Origin: Buddleja alternifolia
Lineage: Eukaryota; Streptophyta; Magnoliopsida; Lamiales; Scrophulariaceae
NCBI GenBank assembly: GCA_019426215.1
Contig: CM033403.1
Coordinates: 2,671,001-2,735,000 of the forward strand
Length of the DNA: 64,000 nucleotides
Direction: 5' to 3'
Shown here: in pieces, positions 20,443-31,079 of the stretch
Numbering within the stretch: position 1 is the stretch's first letter
Layout of the letters: the number at the start of each line of letters is the position of its first letter
Program-made: the position numbers and the translations under genes
Notes under the pieces: generated by a model
Database searches by the model: none
Told to the model about the DNA's origin: nothing
Seen by the model: the letters and a program-made list of their open reading frames with translations, nothing else

Positions 20443-21768
20443 CAACTCTTTCGGATTCGATGGGAGCATGACTTATCCGTAATCGAACCAAGACCCCTTT
20501 GGTGAGGAGAAAATCGGCATTATATAAATGCCAGAAATGTTCATTGATAAAATCCTGACCCCAAGTCACCTCACCAATATCCTCAAGACGAGGTAAATCC
20601 AACCTCCACTCACGAGGTACTTTGCACTTCTTAAATTTAGGTTGGGCTATATAAAAATACTTATTCTTCCATACACCGTACGAGGAAGTATTCTTCTTGA
20701 AAATACGAACGTGGGGATTACGAGGGGAAATATAGAAGAATCCCTCGTCCCCAGTCCCTGACCTACTAAATTTAAAGGTCTCCATGAAGTGGGCCGACGG
20801 GGTTGCTGCACGCCCATGGTGCATAAGGACAATGAAGGCATTAATATGCCTATAAGAATTAGGCAAGTGTTGGGTGGGACACAACCCTAATCTAGACAGA
20901 ATTTGAACTGTTGTAGGATGAAGGGGGAATCTCACTCCGGCGTGCAAGTGAGCGAGGTGAAAGGTTCTGTAGCCAGAAGGAGGGGTGTTTATGCGATCGG
21001 TTGGACCAGGAATTTTACTATCAAATTCCTAAGAGATATAATATCTCTCTCGTATCTCTGGGATCATCCCAGGATGTAAGGTGGATCGCATACCACTCCA
21101 GGAGTGTTATACGCGAGGTACTCTATGAACCGCCTCGTCCTCGGATTCATCTTCGTTATCTCCCTCCTCGTCCTGACCACCCTCATGGTCAGACCCCCTA
21201 TCCTCACCTATCACCTCATCACCCGCCTCGTTATTATGAGCCTCGTATTCGTCTATTTCTAACTCGTCATCATCCACAGTTCTAGACAGGGAATCTAACT
21301 GTTCTACTTCTTGCCCCTGCCAACGATGCGAGGGACTCGTCGGATCTAGTCCTAGAGGTTGAACGGACCATGATGCAAAACTAGTGAAAATAGAAAATAT
21401 ACGAGGCCAACAATAGTACGAAGCAGAAAAATAAACTCACACACCACAAAAATTTGAGGATGAATACAGACGAATACAGGAAGGAGAAAAATACCTAACA
21501 ATGGTATCTTGCGAGAGGATAAGAAGAGGCCTAAAGAGAAAACAAGCCCTAATCTGCCAACCCTGAATTTCGGCATGGGTATGTTACTTTTTCTTCTCCT
21601 TTCTTCCAAGTGCCAAGAAAAAATTCCCTTTCAATCTGCCTGAAGTCACTAAATAGAGGAATTGCTCAAAGAATTGCAAAATCACTCCTTTTCTTTCCGG
21701 TCGTGGCTTTTCTCGAAAGTTCTATCAAAAGGTGAAAAAGGTAAAAAGTGAAAATAAGCCTAATATTT

Positions 21769-21779
21769 CCTATTTATAG
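21769..21779 (-). promoter_or_regulatory. TATA box for the antisense gene
   Basis: On the minus strand this reads CTATAAATAGG, a close match to a plant TATA box, about 400 bases upstream of the presumed start codon at 21,371. No other TATA-like site of this quality was seen between. Use is inferred. Confidence 0.5.
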
Positions 21780-22105
21780 ACTTCATTAGGCGGGAATACC
21801 AAAAGTTAAAAAACTGACCGTTTCAATGTTAAAGATGAATGGATCAGATAAAGTGACTATTCGTTCTCCCCATTATCTAACCGTTAGTAATATATATAAT
21901 AAATTGCACATCAGTTATTACTGTGCAAGACGCGTGTCATCACTTGCCAAAAGCTTACTCGACACGTGTCTTCGTCTGTCTGCAGAGAATAGGTTGAATT
22001 CTACACCACTTGCTTCGATATTGAGAGACTGTTCAAAGCAATCATTTTTTTTATATATATTATTATCTGTTCATAGGCACGATGGCCACGCGTCATGGCC
22101 TACGA

Positions 22106-22119
22106 ACTGGGGGACTAAA
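22106..22119 (+). promoter_or_regulatory. Polypurine tract of the gypsy element
   Basis: ACTGGGGGACTAAA lies immediately before the 3' LTR, where plus-strand synthesis is primed. Confidence 0.75.
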
Positions 22120-22656
22120 TGATGAGTATAAAATATTCATCCCTCTACTCTCTCCAGGTCAATGGTCAGCAATATACTGCTACTGTTGAGTATTAAATAA
22201 TAAATAGTATAACCAGGTCGGGTTACGACCCGACCCGGTTCGTCGAACCGGGTCACACATGTGACCTAAATCCAATCATTCCTTGACACCTGTTCAGTCT
22301 CAACATGCCTAGTTATCACATCATGAATAGTGGTTATCTTATCACTTATAAATACCCCCTCTTGTTCATTTATGAGGGGGACAAGCAATAAATTCTCTAA
22401 AATACTGTTCAACTATACAAAGGAAATATACATATAAAATCGTGATAAATAGTTAGCCTCGTATCGTACGAAGCCATTGTTTATATCAGAGAAAAATTAT
22501 CTGGAACTATGCATAGACTTGATCCTATATAAACAGGTACGTAGGCAGCTTGATTTCATCAAGTTCAGTCTATAATATAATATATTGTTGTGTGATTTTG
22601 ACTCTCTGGGGTCGTTGGATTTGCCTCGTTCTTCTTGACGAAAACGAGACCGATCA
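22120..22656 (+). repeat. 3' LTR of the gypsy element
   Basis: This is the partner of the 5' LTR at about 98% identity by eye. Here the middle palindrome is more perfect (GACCCGGTTCG / CGAACCGGGTC arms around one base). It is followed by the second ATATA target copy. Confidence 0.94.
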
Positions 22657-23035
22657 ATATAATATATACACTCATCCATTTTCATGTGAGTCTGACTAAA
22701 ATATGCATTCACTCATCTGCATGTCAATAAATGTTATTGCAATGTAGGTGCAACAATAGAAATAAATAATGTCAAAAAATGTTATTGCAATGTAGGTGCA
22801 ACAGTAGAAATAAATGAGCAAGTTAATGAAGTTGGTGTTTACCAAAAAAATGGCGAATGTGAATGATTAATTAATAAGTTAACTGTTAAGAGGCAATATT
22901 TATACGAAATCAATTAGATATATTATTGCATCAAAATTCCAATCATAAAGAACCATTTCCAACCACCCAACTAAGGACTATTCCCAATGTAAAGTGAACT
23001 ATTAGATAAAATTACTTTTTTGGTCATATAACTAT
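22657..23035. repeat. Target-site flank with a 48-bp tandem duplication
   Basis: No gene is seen. The flank resumes the sequence split by the gypsy insertion. At about 22,722-22,818 a 48-base unit containing 'ttattgcaatgtaggtgcaa' occurs twice with few differences. Confidence 0.7.
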
Positions 23036-23039
23036 GCGG

Positions 23040-23715
23040 TGTTGACACTTTTCTTCCTGTATAATGCATAATTATATTTTTAGTCCTTAAATTGACACTC
23101 TCAATTCAATTTTAGTCCTCTTTTTCACTTTTTTTATTCTGTGTCACACATTTAGTCCTAATTAGCTATTCTTTTTTTGCACATTCAGTCCTGCTACTGT
23201 CAAATTGAAAACTTGAAAAAGTTCTGGTCAAATTAAAGGTCTGAACTTCGCACATGCGGCACATGTGTGTTCAATTTTATTTTGTAAACAAAAATGAATT
23301 TAAAAATATACCCCTTCCCAATGGCTATAACAGATATATGGGTTTATAAAACCCTAAATTCTTCTCCAAATTAATTTATAAAAACTTAATCCAATTACTC
23401 TTCAATTCCCTTGAACATCAAGTGCAAACTCAACCTACAAAATAGAATTTTACTTCTATCAGCTCATTTTCACGGGCAACATTAGCCTAAATCACGTGTG
23501 CGCCGGACGTGCGAAGTTCCGACCATTAATTTGGCCGCAATTTTTTCAATTTTTTAATTTGACGGTAACAAGACTAAATGTGCGGAAAAATTTAGTTAAA
23601 TAGGACTAAATGTGTGACTCAAGACCAAAAAGGTAGAAAAAAAGAATAAAATTGAAGGGGTGGGTGGTCAGTTTAGGACTAAAAATGTAATTATGAAATA
23701 TACTTTCCGAAAACA
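23040..23715. mobile_element. Foldback element with long imperfect inverted arms
   Basis: The left arm (about 23,050-23,280) and right arm (about 23,490-23,715) are reverse complements at roughly three-quarters identity. Both contain 'cacacatttagtcct' and a 'gaacttcgcac' block. The 200-base centre is AT-rich and has no frame. This is the layout of a non-autonomous DNA transposon or foldback element. No clear target duplication was found. Confidence 0.6.
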
Positions 23716-23829
23716 TGTTTTTTCCACCATCTACACTTAAGTTGTAACCGATCACAACACAAGTGAAAAAAAAAAACCGTTTGGTTCCAAGACTCCCTTA
23801 CCACCTCTATATACGACTCAGATTGGGCC

Positions 23830-24195
23830 CACATTGCCTCAAAACAAAACTGTTTTCGGGGTTTGGTTGGTATCCAACAAGTGTGTGCAGTGGTCCAAAG
23901 TGACCGTGGGTAAATGGTAGATTTTAGTTTCCGGAAATTGTTGCAGCCATTTAGGTTTACCTAGGGCACGATCTAATCTTGCATAGATCATTTGTTTCCT
24001 GTTTGTGAACCTTTTGTTACACCAAGTGAATTTATTACCACTAAAACCTAGATCTATCAATCACAGGCAAGCAAGCAATCCCGAAAATGTTTCATCTTAT
24101 AACATTGATCCCTCCAGCCCAATTTTTTATCCATACAAAGAATATTGTCTAAATCACCAATTACGAGCCAACTACCAGGAATCAAGTTATATTTG
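23830..24195 (-). pseudogene. LINE endonuclease fragment
   Basis: The minus strand reads GSWLVIGDLDNIL (24,150 region) and then MIDLGFSGNKFTWCNKR and IYARLDRALG, ending at a SDHC-like LDHCTHLL. These are the landmarks of the C-terminal half of the apurinic-type endonuclease of plant L1 LINEs, which nicks the target DNA. Two stops separate the two parts. No RT follows downstream. Confidence 0.75.
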
Positions 24196-24274
24196 ATGAC
24201 ACCTCCAGTGGGCAGACCAGGGGTATGTAAGGTATGTACGGGATGTCAAGATAAATTATAGGAATTATTGCATC

Positions 24275-25050
24275 AAATTATAACTTGTATAGAATTCTGA
24301 CACTGATTAACAATATATACCAAGTAAATAGAACCCCTAATCCAAAAAGTGAGGGGCGGCCCGCTAGGCCTATGGAATGGGCTTTCGGGCTTAGTTCCAT
24401 CTTAGCCTATGTGTAATTAATTAAATTCAAATCCAATCCAATTGACTTTTAATTAATTACTTTAATCCAACTAAAATTAATCCAATTAATTTAATTCAAT
24501 TTATAAATTAATTTCCAATTAATTTAACTTATGAATTAAATAATTTAATTAATTAATTTAATCCAATTAAATATCTTTAATTAAATCATGCCATCCATTT
24601 CGTTAATCATTCACATCTAATGTGAATCTACCAAAATACCCTTAGCATAGAAAATCATTCCTTTTATTCACATAGCGCGACTCAATTGGCTCGATTCAAT
24701 TGACAATAGGAGGTCTCCAAATGATAAGGTTGTCACCTAGCCAGCACCGTGGAACCAAATCGTAGCCCAATTGAAAGCGAGATGAATACGTCATCACGAA
24801 CCTTGATTACGATTAACATATGCGTATAAACTCTTCACCGACGTGACCCGATCAAGGAAGAGCCATGGTTCCTCAAACTCATATAACTTGATAATGTACT
24901 TTGGAATCATAATAATGTAAAATTACCAAATAACCCTCAGTGACAATCACGAGCTAGTTTATATGCTTTGGCCAAAGACTTATAATTTCTATTACTTATG
25001 ATCGTACATGTCACATACTCGTTTATTATCGAGACGGTAATGCCCGGCGC
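24275..25050 (-). repeat. Copia LTR 'A', 3' part (reverse orientation)
   Basis: This segment is the reverse complement of the family LTR seen at about 61,400-62,150, including the 'ggcggcccgctaggcct' and 'agccagcaccgtgg' blocks. It stops at 25,050. The 5' part of the same LTR continues at 29,651-29,974, so a foreign segment was placed inside it. About 280 bases of the LTR are missing at the junction. Confidence 0.7.
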
Positions 25051-26462
25051 GCCAATTTTAGGCGCCATTTTCTGTGTAATAAAACTCTATGAGACAATCT
25101 TTTCTTTATGAATAAAGTCGATTTTTATTATTGCATTTTTTGTTCTTAAAATGTTATTATATGCTTAGAACGAAGTCCCTTGAATCACACATGACTATGG
25201 GACATCGTCGGGCATCGGGAATGACGATGATGAAATATGTCTCTAAGGTCGTGATTCTTAAAAGGTTCCAAGTCCGGGATGAGTCTGTCAAGATGAGGGA
25301 TATTGACAAAATACACAAAGGACTTGCTTGTGCACATGGTTCTTAGAGAACATGCCTCGTTCCATAGGCATAGATGTTGCACGGGGGTTCTCATTTGGAT
25401 AATGAGTAAACTGAACACCCCGCCGGGAAATTCCTAAAATGGTTATCCAAATCGAATATGGAATTTCCTATAATCACATAGGCATAAGAGTAATCCTTAG
25501 GACCTGAGGTTCCATTGTGACTTTGAGCATAACATACTATACTTTGACTTATCTCATGATTCCATTGCGAATCGTCATATGGGATATCTTGGGTATAGTA
25601 TAGTTATGTGTCAAGGTACATGAGAGACCAAGATGGGATCCATCACTGACATAGCAAATCAGATATTTCCTATGTGTTGCTTAAACGAATCGATTCAAGG
25701 AATCTTTGGCCAAAGTAGGGGCAATCCAAAGAGGCAAAGTGTTTTTTCGTTTGGATTGCATGAATCGATATCTTGCAATGAAGGAGACATAGTGATTGGG
25801 TCGTTAAAGTTTCGACTAAGCCATTAGTCTAGATACCAATTCCGAAAATTTGATGGAGGGATCTTACTTATGCGAGGATGGTGGTTATGATAGGTTAAGT
25901 ATCTTTTTATCGTTTGTGTCTAGGTCTTCGGGGCCTATTGCTAGACAGTAACCTCGATTTGTAAGTACCATGATATATTTTTGGTGAATGATACATGGTC
26001 GGATTAAATCAAGGAAGATTTAATCTAGTACTTTCTAAATATAGAAAGGTACAATGACACTTTTGGAAAGTGTACTTACTACTAGAACATGAACGAGCCT
26101 AAGGGGTCACACACTAACTCCTGACGTTCCTACTTAAAAGATATGATTAAACAACTTTGGAAGTTGAGGTCAAATTAGGAAAGTCTAGTACTTACCTAAA
26201 GAGGAATATTAATTAATTGGTTGGAGATCAATTAATTAGACTATTTAATTAATCAAGTGGAATTAATTAATTAATGGAGTAATTAAAGTCCAAGGGTTTT
26301 ATTTAATTAGTAGAGGAAGTCGGAAATTAAATAAAATTAAAGAAATAATTGGGTAATAATAATTAAGGTTGGATTTTAATTATTATAGAATATTTAATTA
26401 AATGGTTGGACTATTTAATTAAATAAGGAGTCAAAAATTAAATCAAGTTTGATAAAAATTTC

Positions 26463-26938
26463 GGATTCCAAGGCTAGAAGGGGCGAGGTGGCGGACGAAT
26501 TGGGGAGGGGATTTAATTCCTCTCCAAGTCTTGATCAAGTTGGAATCAAGGAGATATTTTAGGAGATGAAATAGGGAACAACTTAGCTTGCAAGGTAAGT
26601 TCCTTGTTGTTAGGAAATTTCATATTAGATGTTTTGATGATGACAATATAGGATTTTATGTTAGACCCCAAATATAATGTAAGTTTCTGTTTTAATAGAT
26701 CTATGTATAAGCGTTCGAAAGTATGTAATTTTAATTAGGCTTGTAATTTTTATCTTTATAGATTTTAGACTAAGTATTAGATACCGAATCACTAATAGAA
26801 TTCTAGGTGAGTCTATTAGAGAAGAAGTTGAAGATCAGTGTCTGAAGTCAAAAGAAGATGAAGATTTATCCTTAGCGTCTGCCAAACACTAAAGGACTAT
26901 TTCAGGATTCATGGATCAAGCGCTCAAAACACTCTAGC
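26463..26938 (+). repeat. Direct repeat copy 1 (LTR flank plus LTR start)
   Basis: This 476-base segment recurs at 27,299-27,774 with only a handful of differences. It includes 145 bases of host sequence before the LTR, so it was duplicated after the LTR had inserted. Confidence 0.9.
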
Positions 26939-27297
26939 TTGAAAGATTTTGGCTATGGAGTTTCTAAGCGTTTTCTTTGAACGAGAATTTCAACAAAGTT
27001 TTCTTCTGCATGTACATATATCTCTCTCTGTAAATATTTAGGGTTTGCTGGAGTGAGGTATTTATAGGCAATTCTTGGGATCTGTCCGTTGGACACATGT
27101 AGGAGCGTGCCTTTCACGCGGCGCGTGATTCTACCTTTTCTTTGACATTCCTGAGAATTCGCTAGTTCCGATTGGACGGGAGTAGCTATAAACTCTAAAG
27201 TTCTGACAGTATAGTCAAAAAGTAACTTGTCCACAAGTCCTAATAGCTTATCACATTTAATGCACTTATCAGACATTTAATGCATTTGAATTTATTT
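26937..27297 (-). repeat. Inverted copy of 27,861-28,221
   Basis: The 361-base segment is an almost exact reverse complement of 27,861-28,221, placed between the two direct repeats. The 107-residue frames on opposite strands in the two arms differ at one residue, which simply reflects the repeat; the frame covers the LTR's TATA region and is not a gene. Confidence 0.9.
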
Positions 27298-27298
27298 T

Positions 27299-27774
27299 GG
27301 ATTCCAAGGCTAGAAGGGGCGAGGTGGCGGACGAATTGGGGAGAGGATTTAATTCCTCTCCAAGTCTTGATCAAGTTGGAATCAAGGAGATATTTTAGGA
27401 GATAAAATAGGGAACAAGTTAGCTTGCAAGGTAAGTTCCTTGTTGTTAGGAAATTTCATATTAGATGTTTTGATAATGACAAGATAGGATTTTATGTTAG
27501 ACCCCAAATATAATGTAAGTTTCTGTTTTAATAGATCTATGTATAAGCGTTCGAAAGTATGTAATTTTAATTAGGCTTGTAATTTTTATCTTTATAGATT
27601 TTAAACTAAGTATTAGATACCGAATCACTAATAGAATTCTAGGTGAGTCTATTAGAGAAGAAGTTGAAGATCAGTGTCTGAAGTCAAAAGAAGATGAAGA
27701 TTTATCCTTAGCGTCTGCCAAACACTAAAGGACTATTTCAGGATTCATGGATCAAGCGCTCAAAACACTCTAGC
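27299..27774 (+). repeat. Direct repeat copy 2
   Basis: This is the second copy of the 476-base repeat. It is contiguous with the rest of the LTR, so it continues as the original order from 27,775 on. Confidence 0.9.
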
Positions 27775-29650
27775 GATCAGTATCAGATTCACCTGAAATA
27801 AATTCTCAAGTCATGAAGGACTTAAATACAATCATTCAACGAACATTTATTTTCAACGGGAAATAAATTCAAATGCATTAAATGTCTGATAAGTGCATTA
27901 AATGTGATAAGCTATTAGGACTTGTGGACAAGTTACTTTTTGACTATACTGTCAGAACTTTAGAGTTTATAGCTGCTCCCGTCCAATCGGAACTAGCGAA
28001 TTCTCAGGAATGTCAAAGAAAAGGTAGAATCACGCGCCGCGTGAAAGGCACGCTCCTACATGTGTCCAACGGACAGATCCCAAGAATTGCCTATAAATAC
28101 CTCACTCCAGCAAACCCTAAATATTTACAGAGAGAGATATATGTACATGCAGAAGAAAACTTTGTTGAAATTCTCGTTCAAAGAAAACGCTTAGAAACTC
28201 CATAGCCAAAATCTTTCAAGCTTTTTATATACATTCCAGACAGTCACAAATATCTCAAACCTCTTCCAAAGAAGAAACCTAAATTTTTACTGAGATATTC
28301 CTAGTTGTTTGATCTTTCCAAAAACAAACAAAACCTGTGTGACAAAAACCTCAACCTTTCATCTGAGTGAGAAAGTTGTTGAAACCTCTTACATGCAGTA
28401 TTTCTGAGTGAGAGAAGAAGCTTATAGAAGAAGATCTTCATTGGTGCTGAAATCTGTGTGATCAAGGAGCCCGAGATCATTTCCACCTCTTTACTATCTT
28501 GTAGAAGATTCTGTGTGATTCTTTGATAATCAACTTAGTAAATTCCCTCCAAGTGAAAAAGGAGAAGAAGGACGTAGCTGGGATTGCATCACCCAGTGAA
28601 CCTTATATATCTTGTGTTATTTACTTTCTTTATTATCTTGTTTTATATTATATTACTTATTCTGAAAAAGACAAGCTAATCTGCTAAGCGACTATTTAAT
28701 TAAAACGAACAAAAAAGTTTAAAATCATTTCTGCTGTGCTAACCCTGATTAAACGATTCAAGCTTTTCCCTACTTTGGTAAATTGCTAAAATCACTAAGT
28801 CTAAGTTATCTTTACTGAAACGCCTGACCCAAGCACTCAGCTTCCTAAGCGTTCTAATCTTTAAAAGTGATACGAAATTTGTGAAGTCGAAAAAGACTTC
28901 AGGGTTTATTCAACCCCCCCCCCCTTCTAGACCCTTTCGTATGCCACTTGGGACCACCACTTATTTTTTGGAAACTCCTTAATTGAATTTGATTAGGAAT
29001 AGATGAAAGTTAAATCTTAGAGATTTTATGTCATCCTGACTTCTAATCAAATTAAACCTAGGAGTATCTCTATAAATATGGGTGTTAAGAAAAACACACA
29101 CACACACACTTTAGTTTTGCAAGCAAATTTTCGTCCACCCATAGAAGAAAAATAGAGAAATTTTGTCTTCTTATTTTCAAGCCTAAATCGCCCCTCACCT
29201 AATTATTTCAAGACAAGGTTTTGCTCATGTGTTGAGATTAACCTTTTACTCATATTCGTACCTTCATATAGTGAAGCTTAGATTAAGTCTAAAATAATTG
29301 TATAGGCTAGCACCGAGATATAATTATTGGGAACTATAACGGAGGTGTGGATACATCTTAGAGGCGAGACAATTGGATTGCTTGAAGATACATGGAACAA
29401 ATCAAAGCTTGGAAATTTTGGAGGAGGCCGACGGTCACTAGTAGATTTGTCCAAGGGAGTATTTGTTCAGCTTGAAAAGATCAGAAACTTGTACGAGGAA
29501 AAAAGAGCGAAAGGTATTTCGTGTAGATTATTTTTCTCTTCGTATTATTAGTTTGATTAAACCGGTCATAATCCCGTTTCGGGGTAGTTATGTTAATTTT
29601 TTTTTAAATTTCGCTGTGCTAACCTACCCCGGGGATTAACCAACCCAACA

Positions 29651-29974
29651 TGTTCGACTGGCACTTCCTTGTCAAAGCAGGTGTCATACGAGTTGAATTT
29701 TAATGCCCAATTATAATTCCTTAACTCGCAAACTATCGTTTTAAGAGATTAAGTGCTTGACTCTTACAGTGCCTCCTCTTATCCATAAGAGGTGGAAAGT
29801 CTATCTTCAAATCTCAAGGAATTATTTGTTCAACACACTTAAATGCCAAATAGATTTACATGAACTAAACCAATTACCTTATTATACAGATAGAATATAA
29901 CGGTTTGTACAATATAACTAAAAAGCCCTTCTCAATCTAATTCCTCCATTTGCATTGAGGGCATATACCTAACA
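29651..29974 (-). repeat. Copia LTR 'A', 5' start (reverse orientation)
   Basis: The reverse complement starts TGTTAGGTATATGCCCTC, the family's LTR start as at 60,766, and runs to the GTTCGACTGGCAC block. It is the missing beginning of the LTR at 24,275-25,050. Confidence 0.75.
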
Positions 29975-30720
29975 CCTAGGCCTTAGACGGGAAAAAGATG
30001 AAGGGATTCGACTCACATGAAGATTTCTTTTCATCGTTAACATCTAGGAAGTCGTGGCGACGTTGCTAGACTCGAACCACGACTGATAGGTGCCTTGGGT
30101 TAATTGGTGAAGTTAATACAAGGCCCAGTTAATTATTGAGAATAATTAATCTAGCCTATGAGAAGACTTATTGCTAGCTTGTCAATAAGCCTGAGGGGTC
30201 ACACACTTAACTTAGTGTAGTACCTATTGACTAGTTAATTCTTTGTGAATTAATGGAGTGATCAATTAATTGGAATTAATTAATCGGGGAAAAGGAATAA
30301 ATTAATTAAGTTGTCTTAATTAAATAATAGTCTTATAATATATATTTTATAGCATATTTGGTAGATCTATTCTAATAAATTAGATGACTAATTGATATGG
30401 AAAGATCTTGTAAATATATTAGGATAAATATTGTGGATATGGTAAGATCTATTTAATTAGTTAGTTGACAAATTATATGGAAAGATCTTATTTGGATAGA
30501 TCTTATATATTTGGGAAGAATCTCAAATGTATGGAAAGATCTTGTTTGTTAATTAATGGATCTAATTAACTAAGGAATAGAATTGAGAAAGAAGGTAACT
30601 TAACAATTAAAATAAAAAATACATATATATATATATTATACATATATACACACGCCCACCTTGAGTAAGGTAAGTGGCGTGTGTGTATGTGTGTGTTTCA
30701 CTTATGGTGGACTCTAACTC

Positions 30721-30757
<37 letters not shown>

Positions 30758-31079
30758 ATTGATGTTTTAATTCTTTAACTAATTCATTCTACACAAGTTT
30801 GACTTGTGAATTTATTTCTCTCTTCTTTTCTCTTCCATCTTTTCCACAAGTTAATTCTTCCAACTCATGTGTTGAGTACGAAGAACACTAAAAATATTCA
30901 TACCCCTTTTTTGTCATAAGCCAAAATTTGATATTCTCTTGGCTAGTATTGGTGCAGATAATCAAGGGTACGAGCTAAGGTGCGGATAAACTAAGAGGCG
31001 CAACACTTGGGGCGTTAGGGCAAAATCCATCCAAAGAGGTGTAGCAAGGAGTTGATTAAAAAGACGTTGCTGCTTTGAG
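29975..31079 (+). repeat. LTR-like segment 'C', left part, with microsatellites
   Basis: No gene is seen. The segment contains a 'ggggtcacacactt' block, AT-rich stretches with repeated 'ggaaagatctta', a TA tract at 30,620-30,655, and a TA/TG tract at 30,715-30,758. It is cut by the Copia element at 31,080 and continues at 39,865-40,028, where it ends GATCCCAACA. Confidence 0.55.

Larger units (their letters stand above)
18979..21371 (-). pseudogene. Antisense gene of the Tat element ('putative gypsy type transposon' domain)
   Basis: A multi-exon gene lies opposite to gag-pol between integrase and the 3' LTR. After an acidic N-terminal stretch (about 21,285-21,130) comes a domain with PGPTDRINTPPSGY, AGVRFPLHPTTVQIL and PNSYRHINAFIVL (21,050-20,840). 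This pattern is annotated in plant genomes as a putative gypsy-type transposon protein. Exon 1 ends at 20,443 and a canonical GTAAGC...TTTCAG intron (20,357-20,442) joins in frame to a Pro/Arg/Ala-rich exon. A second intron (19,652-19,733, GTAATT...TTCCAG) joins to an Ala/Glu/Leu coiled-coil exon (19,651-19,187). The C-terminus ends at 18,979. Breaks are a TAG/frame change in the N-terminal part, an in-frame TGA near 19,911, a TAG near 19,400 and a frameshift near 19,220. Antisense genes are known in Tat relatives; their role is unknown. Confidence 0.75.
12239..22656 (+). mobile_element. Complete Ty3/gypsy Tat-lineage LTR retrotransposon
   Basis: The element is 10.4 kb with two LTRs (12,239-12,773 and 22,120-22,656) that begin TGATGAG and end CGATCA. 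I counted about a dozen mismatches and one 2-base indel between them, roughly 98% identity. The flanking 5 bases are ATATA on both sides, a target-site duplication. Order inside: primer site, gag, protease, RT, RNase H, a second (archaeal-type) RNase H, integrase, then a long 3' region with an antisense gene and a polypurine tract. The extra RNase H placed between RNase H and integrase is the diagnostic of the plant Tat lineage. The polyprotein is broken by several stops and two frameshifts, so it is not autonomous now. Confidence 0.95.
26608..28946 (+). mobile_element. SIRE-like LTR, rearranged internally
   Basis: The LTR starts TGTTAGGAAATTTC and ends CTTTCGTATGCCA, the usual start and a usual ending style for SIRE/Maximus-type Copia LTRs. 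Flanks are CTTGT and CTTGG, a plausible 5-base target copy with one change. The uninterrupted LTR would be 27,444-28,946 (1.5 kb) with a TATA box CTATAAATAC at 28,091-28,100 and a TCACGCG/CGCGTGA palindrome near 28,032. The 5' part exists twice because of a duplication with an inverted insert (see separate entries). There is no internal region, so it is a solo LTR. Confidence 0.65.
25051..29650 (+). repeat. LTR-like segment 'B' interrupting LTR A
   Basis: This segment lies inside LTR A and is itself interrupted by the SIRE-like LTR. It has no coding domain. The end (CCCCGGGGATTAACC...CCCAACA at 29,620-29,650) and the 'ggggtcacacactaa' block near 26,105 also occur in the neighbouring segment C (30,195 and 40,028), so B and C look like LTRs of one further Copia family. 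A poly-CA run is at 29,095-29,112. The start at 25,051 is approximate. Confidence 0.5.

Noticed and set aside
11530..24195. LINE RNase H tail and LINE endonuclease piece as one interrupted LINE
   Set aside because: They face the same way with the right order, but no RT is present in the space that remains after removing the gypsy element, so two separate scraps are simpler.
25131..25827. Short frames between 25,131 and 25,827
   Set aside because: They are inside the LTR-like segment B and differ in frame, with no motif.
26953..28205. Two identical 107-residue frames on opposite strands (26,953-27,276 and 27,882-28,205)
   Set aside because: They lie in the inverted repeat of the LTR and cover its TATA box and hairpin. 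The identity comes from the duplicated DNA, not from protein conservation.
29327..29551. 74-residue frame in segment B
   Set aside because: It lies inside an LTR-like region, and there is no similarity to known proteins or a continued frame.
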